Below are positions 58,269 to 64,000 of a stretch of 64,000 nt of DNA, one piece after another. A program made the translations under genes and the position numbers. Every line of letters starts with the position of its first letter. The first letter of the stretch is position 1. The notes under the pieces were generated by a model. That model saw nothing but the letters and a program-made list of their open reading frames with translations, did not search any database and had not been told where the DNA came from. Origin of the DNA: Macquaria australasica (Eukaryota; Chordata; Actinopteri; Centrarchiformes; Percichthyidae); assembly GCA_005408345.1 (NCBI GenBank), contig SEMN01000329.1, positions 248,001 to 312,000 on the forward strand. Reading direction: 5' to 3'.

Positions 58269-58397
58269 AGTGTACACTCAACACACCGTGTGGCCAAACT
58301 CAATATTATTCTGAGAAACAGAGAATGAAAACAAGCCACAGAGAATGGAAACAAGTGATAGAGAGAAGAGCGAGATGACAGCAGATTTGGTCAGATT

Positions 58398-58575
58398 TAC
58401 ATGAGAGAGTTGATTTTGCATTGTTCATGATTCATTAAGGAGAAATGACAGAAACTGCATTTCAACAAACATTTTCACTAAACTGGATTACTGTGAGCTC
58501 AGCGTTTTCGCTTCCTGGCAAACAACAAACTTAGAAGCAAAACTTGAAAATGAAGTAAAGAATGTGGAATAAATA
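58398..58575 (+). repeat. Diverged duplication, copy 1
   Basis: ACATGAGAGAGTTGATTTT, CAGAAACTGC, CAACAAACATTTTCACTAAA, CTGTGAGCTCAGC and GTAAAGAATGT recur in the same order at 59566-59752. Offset at the best-conserved block (58463 versus 59655) is 1192 bases. Confidence 0.75.
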
Positions 58576-59565
58576 TCTTTTACTCAAAAGGGCCGTTATT
58601 CAAAAACCTAAAGTCACACACACAGGGAGGCTTTCATAATTATTATATCACAAGTACAACTGTGCAAAGTGTTTCGACACAGGCTGCATCAGGTTCGTGT
58701 TACAATACAGCTTTGGTTGAGAACCCTGTCTCCTAGAAATTATGTTTACATCCTGCTAATTTGTCTTTCCAATTACGTTATGGTAAGACATATAATCACT
58801 GCTTGGATTATGTTCACAGGCAAAGTTTCTTAGAATGTAAGAAGAGCTTCATTTTTGTTCAAAGCTCATGACTGTGACACAGAAGAAAAGGGTTTTCTGT
58901 ATTAAACCAAGACCACGATCTTTCCATAACCTTAACCGAGTGCTGTGAGCGGCTAAACATAACAATAAAAAGTTATTGCAAGAGTGGAAGAGTGGATATT
59001 GTTGGAAACAAATGAAATTGTATGTTGTCAGTGAACACTTTACTGATAGATTCAGTATCAACATTTTGCCAGAAACGTTAATTAATAATGTTTCCTCAAT
59101 ATGTTGATGAAAATGTAACTCGAGTGGGATTACATTTCCTCCAAAACATATTTTCTGTTGAAAATTAGTAGTATATAAATATAATTTTAAGGAGATGGGG
59201 TTGCGGTTGAGGTTCCAGTAACAGGTGTATTCAATCTCTACAATAGGAATATCATAAGGTGTTCGGCAAAAAAGATTGCATATTTTATTCTAAGCCCAAA
59301 GTGGTTCTGAGAATAGAATATCAAAATGGACATAACAGCCTGACATAACTGCTACATCTTTTCAGTTAATCTCTGTCTCAACAATACAGGTCAGTAGACA
59401 TGCCTCACAGTAAGACATACTTAATCTCCCTCAATAACAATAAATGTACAAAACTATACAAAAAAACATCACTCAGTACACACAAGTCTTAAAACAATAG
59501 AGATAAACTACAACAGTTCTGAAAAGGAACTGCTTGTACCAGTACAGAGAAGCCTGAGTGGGAAC
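58576..59565. other. Unique AT-rich spacer between duplicate copies
   Basis: No recognised gene or transposon end in about 990 bp. Confidence 0.5.
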
Positions 59566-59752
59566 AGAATTACGTGAGAGTGTTAATTTATCCACTTTCA
59601 TTTAGCCACAAACTGGGAGAAAGTACAGAAACTGAATAAAAAGAAACTGCAGATCAACAAACACTTTCACTAAACTGTATAATTGTGAGTTCAGCAATCG
59701 TGCTTCAAATTAGAAACTTGAAACCTGTAAGTGAAGTAAAGAATGTCTTGAA
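59566..59752 (+). repeat. Diverged duplication, copy 2
   Basis: ACGTGAGAGTGTTAATTTA, CAGAAACTG, CAACAAACACTTTCACTAAA, TTGTGAGTTCAGC and GTGAAGTAAAGAATGT match copy 1 block by block with small indels. Either an old local segmental duplication or two copies of an unrecognised dispersed repeat. Confidence 0.75.
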
Positions 59753-59942
59753 ATAGCCGAACAACTCTACACAACTTATTCATATGAATCTCTATTACCA
59801 TTTTATATTTTCTTTTTCCTATTTCTCACATCCTTTGAATTTCAAATTTTAAGTTGAGCTAGCAAATATCTTCTGACAATTAAGCCTTCTGCACTCGCCA
59901 TTTTTGATTATGTGTGGTTTGCACCCCAATCCCCTGCAGCCC

Positions 59943-59943
<1 letters not shown>

Positions 59944-60003
<60 letters not shown>
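59944..60003. repeat. Long (CA)n microsatellite
   Basis: About 60 bp of pure CA. Confidence 0.98.
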
Positions 60004-60006
<3 letters not shown>

Positions 60007-60299
60007 TAGTTGTAAGGCAAGGCAGTCAAGCTGTTGTTGAGACACTGACTTCTTTTCTCCAAAATGCACACTGGACATCTTTGTCACCGGTTTGGGTTGA
60101 ATGGTGACCTTCTGCCAAAAAAGAGGAAAGGGAAGAGAGGGGAGACAGGACAAGGGTGACACTCAGGTGGTCCTGATTCCATCTTTTTTTCTCCCACTCT
60201 TTCTCCTTCTCTGTTGGACAAACATCTCCACACTGTGGTCCGTCTGTCTGTGTGGCTCTCTTCACCCTCGAGGCCATTTCTGCCCATTCAACAGGGTCC

Positions 60300-60640
60300 T
60301 ATAAGTAAGTGAGTGAAAAAGGGGGGTGGAGGAGGGGACGGAAGGAGGGAAGGGCAGACAAATAATTTGGGTTCTCCCCTTTTTGTTGTGCTCTTCCTCT
60401 GAGCAACACAAGGGAACACAAAACAACACAAAAGAGAATGTTCTGTTCCTTTTCCTGACCCCCTTCCTCTCCCTTGTAACCCCCCAAAACACATGCAGGC
60501 ACACACACTCACTCGCACACATACAGAAGAGGTCCTTTCTTAATTACGACTTCTCTAACCCATGTCACAAAGGCCCCCTGCTCCTTGCCCTGTGCCTGAG
60601 GAACCATAAGGTGTGTGTGTGTGTGTGTGTGTGTAAGAGA
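60300..60640. repeat. Purine-rich patch and (TG)n tract
   Basis: GGGGTGGAGGAGGGGACGGAAGG at 60321-60343 region and (TG)12 at 60611-60634. Long frames on both strands across 60262-60886 are driven by these and the following purine-rich tandem repeat, and carry no recognisable domain. Confidence 0.75.
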
Positions 60641-60718
60641 CAAAACCTCCCAAATGAGTCCACATTGAGAGAGAAGATGATAGATGAAGATGGATACCAA
60701 GAGACAAGGGATGGGGTG

Positions 60719-60930
60719 ACAGAGAAAGGGAGAAAGAGAGAGAAGTGGGCCAGGAGGGGTGCACAAGTGGGATGGAAGAGGCCAATCTGCCCCAGAAGTT
60801 ATCACTCATTTCCAAACAAGAGAGAGAGTGTGGGGGAGAGAGATACTGGAGGGGAGGAAGGAGGACCAGAGGGAGGTAATGAGTAGGAGAGGCCAGACTT
60901 CCCAGAAGTTATCCCTCATTTCCGTTGTGC
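60719..60930 (+). repeat. 110-bp tandem duplication, purine-rich
   Basis: AGGCCAATCTGCCCCAGAAG then TTATCACTCATTTCC at 60779-60813 recurs as AGGCCAGACTTCCCAGAAG then TTATCCCTCATTTCC at 60889-60923, offset 110. The ~75 bases between copies are purine-rich and diverged. An old two-copy tandem duplication is the simplest reading. Confidence 0.75.
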
Positions 60931-60992
60931 TTTTGTGCCCCAACGGCCTCCCTTGGAGGGGCTCTGATGGCTATTGTTGGTGCCAGACGGGC

Positions 60993-61045
60993 TAGGAGGA
61001 GAGGAGAGGAGAGGAGAGGAGAGGAGAAGGAGAAGGAGAGGAGAG
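60993..61045. repeat. (GGAGA)n pentanucleotide repeat
   Basis: About seven GAGAG/GGAGA pentamers followed by GAAGGAGAAGGAG hexamer variants; pure homopurine on the + strand. Confidence 0.97.
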
Positions 61046-62389
61046 TGGAATGGAAGGAGCATGAAATTAAAGGGTCAAGAGAGCTGGCAAACCCTTAGGA
61101 ACTGGAAACTAGATGACGTAGACTGAAACCTACCTTTTAAACAAGGCAACTAGTGCCAACGTTAACACTGATAATAGAAGAATAGGGAGAAAAGACTGGG
61201 TTGGGAGGCCCAGATTATGTTTGTAAAAGTGTGTCTTTTGATTGTCTAAACTGAGATTTAAACTGAATTTAAAATAGAATTTATAATGAAGCACTGTGGT
61301 TGTATACCTAGTTGACTATACAATGGGACTAGTGTGTCTATAAATGATCTTTCTTGGTAGAACATGGCTTTATTTGACAAAAGAATTTAAACCCTCTAAA
61401 TTATTTAAAATTTATTTGTATCATTGAATTGTGGGGGATGAGGACCACCAGTCTAATTTAGGAGAAACTTTATTGTGTTAATGTGTTAAACACATCTACG
61501 GCTATAATATAACATCTAGAGTTTTTTATGTCTATGGTGTTTTTTCTTTTGTTTGGAACTCCCAATTAAACTCATTTCAGCTGATCTGTTCTGGTGGCCT
61601 GGCAGGCTATCAGTTCATTATCTTTGTCACACGCCACTATCTCTCTCTTTCATGCCATTTTCCACTGTAACCAATCTCATAAGGCCATAAAAATTATCTC
61701 AAAAGATGGCAATGTTTAAAACATATCAGAGCATGAACAAGCTCTAGAGTTGGCCTTGTATCATTTGATGCAATTAAATCAGTGTGCCTGGCATAATTGT
61801 TGAAGATACCATTTATATTTCATACCCTTTGCAGTCCAAAACCATTCTGGCACTTCCAACAACTCCAAAAGTGCATTTTTCTTGAGAACAGGAGGAGGGT
61901 ATGTGCATCTTATTGTTGTATATGTCATGTACAGTAGGGTGCAGTGGAAATGGCGATATAGACTGAAATGTCATAGCAATCAACTGGCCATCAAAGGGGT
62001 AATTTGACAGCTGATTTGGCTGCTAGATGGTCGGATACATGCTTTAAGGGATGGGAATGTGTGACGTGATAGAGAGATACTTGTAAATGTAGGCTCAGTG
62101 AGAAAAAGCTCCACAGAAAACTGGGAGGTAGACATAGATCTACTGCAGATACGGTGCAATGACCAGCCAAATACAGGCAGACTGCATTATTTACAGTCAA
62201 GTAAATATTAAGACAGAAAGAAAAATACAAACTGTATTGCTTATAGAGTTTCTTATAGACTGAGAGCAAGACAGGCAATAGGCCAGACCGCCGTACAGTG
62301 CAGACAGACAGACAGGTTTGTGTCACAGAGAGCTGATGGATAGGTTTGACTGACAGGCAGACAGACAGGTCTGTGGCAGCCCAGTCAGT
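61046..62389. other. Unique DNA
   Basis: AT-rich, with CAGACAGACAGACAGG-type short repeats at 62302-62315 and 62355-62368. A 156-codon minus-strand frame (61991-62461) is serine/leucine-rich with no domain or splice context and is not called. Confidence 0.5.
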
Positions 62390-62600
62390 CCCATTATGGC
62401 GCAGGGGTGTTCCCTCTACAGTGGAAGCTGTCACTCCTCTATCGCTCAAATGACAAGCCACTCTAGCCGGGGACGCGCTGCAACGGGCTGAGAAAGCATG
62501 TCATCTTTTTCTTTTCTTCCTCCTCTCGGCGATGTCTCGCTCGATAAAGGAGCAGCCGCAAGAACAATAGGAACGACGGACTAGAAAAGGACAGAGAAAG
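62390..62600. promoter_or_regulatory. Weak candidate regulatory block
   Basis: GC-balanced unique sequence with GGGGACGCGCTGCAACGGGC, TCTCGGCGATGTCTCGCTCG and GATAAAGGAGCAGCCGC; several intact CpGs. No exon recognised. Confidence 0.2.
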
Positions 62601-62603
62601 ACA

Positions 62604-62737
62604 GAGAGATGGGGGAAGAGGGCGAGAGGGAGAGAGCGAGACGGGGCGTTTTGACATCTGAATTACATTTCTATCGCCTCAGACACAAGAGAAGAATGGA
62701 GGAAAGAAAGAAAGAAGGAAGGAGGGAGGGAGGCGGG
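62604..62737. repeat. Purine-rich tract with (GAAA)n and (GGGA)n
   Basis: GA-rich at 62595-62645, then GGAAAGAAAGAAAGAAGGAA grading into GGAGGGAGGGAGG at 62700-62733. Confidence 0.9.
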
Positions 62738-62739
62738 AC

Positions 62740-63540
62740 GACAAACCATCACTTAAATGTTTATTTTAACTTCACTGTATTTGGCTGGCATCTAAAAAAC
62801 TCAAACCTCTGTGCCTGTGACATGTGCTCTTTGAATATGGCTGCAGGGAAGGAGCTAACAGAAAAGTGATATTCACGTTATTTGACAAGTGCAACAAATG
62901 TAGGGGAATTTGGTTTGGAAGCAGCTTTTCAAGAATCACTAACTTCAAGAGTTTCACACACTGCGGTCTACAAATACCACACATGAGGCCTGACAAAGGG
63001 ACACTGCAATCTGACAAATATGACAGCAGACTCTAAAGACTGCCGCTCAAAGACGACTGAGAGGAGATAACTGACACTACCTGTCCATGTACAGCAAGAT
63101 TCTTCCTTTTAGCTTCAGCCTGAGGCCACTTTTTGTATCTCCTTCATATCAAGTGCTACATTAATGTCAGTTGTGGTTCATGTGGTGCAAGAGAACAACA
63201 AAAGCCAAGGGGGTAAAGAATGAGCCTCCATCTATTCACTAATTTGGAAGATATTTTCACCCCCTCTTCCATCTTATTATCCCATTGCAAGCTCTTCTCT
63301 CATACTTTTAACTTGTCACATATCTGTGCTTGTGTGTGGAGCGGAGAGTGTGCATGTGCATATGTAAATGTGTGTGTGTGACACCCAGCCCTCTATAACC
63401 TCATTAGAATCTTTCAGGTCCTGCTGTGCGCCCATCCACACACACTCACAGTGCTTTGATTTCTCAAAGTCTAAAGATGTCAATCACCTGCCTCCCCTAG
63501 TCAGAGCAGGGGAATTCATACACACAGGCACACACGCACG
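62740..63540. other. Unique DNA
   Basis: Unrecognised unique sequence with short TG tracts near 63367-63380 and CA tracts near 63435 and 63520-63575. Confidence 0.45.
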
Positions 63541-63639
63541 CCTGTGCACGCCCCTGAGCACGCACACACACACGCATAAACTATCCATCAACGTCCTCCT
63601 CCCACTCCCCTCCATCTCTCCCTTACTCTCCCTCGTCAC

Positions 63640-63890
63640 TCCCCCTCAGCCATTCCACTATTTGAGAGTAATTTCATGTGCCAGCGTGGTGCATAATACA
63701 CTTTTAATGGACAACTAATTCTCTGCCATTACTTCGTCAACATGATTACGGGATCTGCCGCTCGCAATCCTGAGGAGTTGGGCCCAGGCTTTTTAAATAT
63801 ACACAAGACATTAATGTCTCTCTATTCAGCTTTACATCAGGGGATGTCAGCCATTTACATAATGCTGCCATTGAGGTCTGTGACAGCCTC
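63640..63890. promoter_or_regulatory. Candidate conserved non-coding element at right edge
   Basis: GAGAGTAATTTCATGTGCC, GGTGCATAATACACTTTTAA, GGACAACTAATTCTCTGCC, CATGATTACGGGATCTGCCG, GACATTAATGTCTCTC (palindromic GACATTAATGTC) and TTTACATAATGCTGCC. Unique and motif-dense, ending at a (CT)n tract. Conservation untested. Confidence 0.4.
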
Positions 63891-63940
63891 TCTCTCTCTT
63901 TCTCTCTCTCTCACTGCCTCTCTCTCTCTCACTCTCCAGC
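63891..63940. repeat. (CT)n microsatellite
   Basis: Imperfect CT tract of about 45 bp with CACTGC interruptions. Confidence 0.93.
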
Positions 63941-64000
63941 CCCAGCTCTATTTTTCGACATGATTTCTTTCCACAAAGGGCCTCAGAGCACTGCCTTTTC

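Noticed and set aside
60326..60886. 186-codon + frame with several overlapping - frames
   Set aside because: Crosses a purine-rich patch, (TG)n and a diverged tandem duplication; amino-acid composition follows the repeats and no domain is recognisable.
61991..62461. 156-codon minus-strand frame
   Set aside because: Chance-length frame in unique DNA; serine/leucine-rich, includes translated CAGACAGA repeats, no homology recognised.

Overview
This window is vertebrate nuclear DNA, most likely from a teleost fish (probably a spiny-rayed percomorph), and it looks intergenic or intronic. Three things support this. (1) Dinucleotide microsatellites are extremely dense and often long, with pure (CA/TG)n and (GA/CT)n tracts up to about 100 bp. 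(2) The transposon debris belongs to families I recognise from teleost genomes: a hAT-type element with CAGTGGTGG ends, Tc1/mariner, L1-like and L2-like LINEs, an RTE-like LINE/SINE fragment, a tRNA-derived SINE and short inverted-repeat MITEs. (3) There are no bacterial features: no operons, no ribosome-binding-site-led long ORFs and no rRNA. These identifications come from reading and recall, not from a database search.

I find no protein-coding gene that I can support. Open frames reach about 208 codons, but the longest ones are explained by microsatellites, a tandem duplication or purine-rich tracts. The one weak candidate for a host exon is at 216-350, near the left edge: a polypyrimidine tract plus AG acceptor, 45 open codons and a GTGAGT donor. 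Its product is not recognised.

Layout. 1-410: GC-rich edge with the candidate exon. 411-3295: AT-rich unique DNA and simple repeats. 3296-4905: transposon cluster (hAT-type element with a second element nested in it, then an L2-like LINE 3' end). 4906-11830: mostly unique DNA with microsatellites. 11832-15020: a MITE and three related copies of a short dispersed repeat. 15880-16515: regulatory-looking unique DNA. 16981-18357: decayed Tc1 transposase relic split by two insertions, one an L1-like ORF2 tail. 18360-29780: unique DNA with regulatory-looking blocks and composite microsatellites. 29782-30100: a retroelement fragment with a perfect 17-bp target-site duplication. 30730-39515: unique DNA, homopurine tracts and a 249-bp tandem duplication. 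39516-39851: a 336-bp MITE. 41395-53850: the part most like a cluster of conserved non-coding elements, with homeodomain, POU and other motif-rich unique blocks separated by microsatellites. 54622-54905: a tRNA-derived SINE. 57300-64000: more regulatory-looking blocks, a diverged duplication and a 110-bp tandem duplication.

Working hypothesis: this is the regulatory desert or a large intron of a developmental gene, into which transposons have accumulated between candidate enhancers. The neighbouring gene cannot be named from this sequence. I see no evidence of a novel multi-gene system. The best-supported observations are the nested and target-site-duplicated transposons and the segmental duplications.
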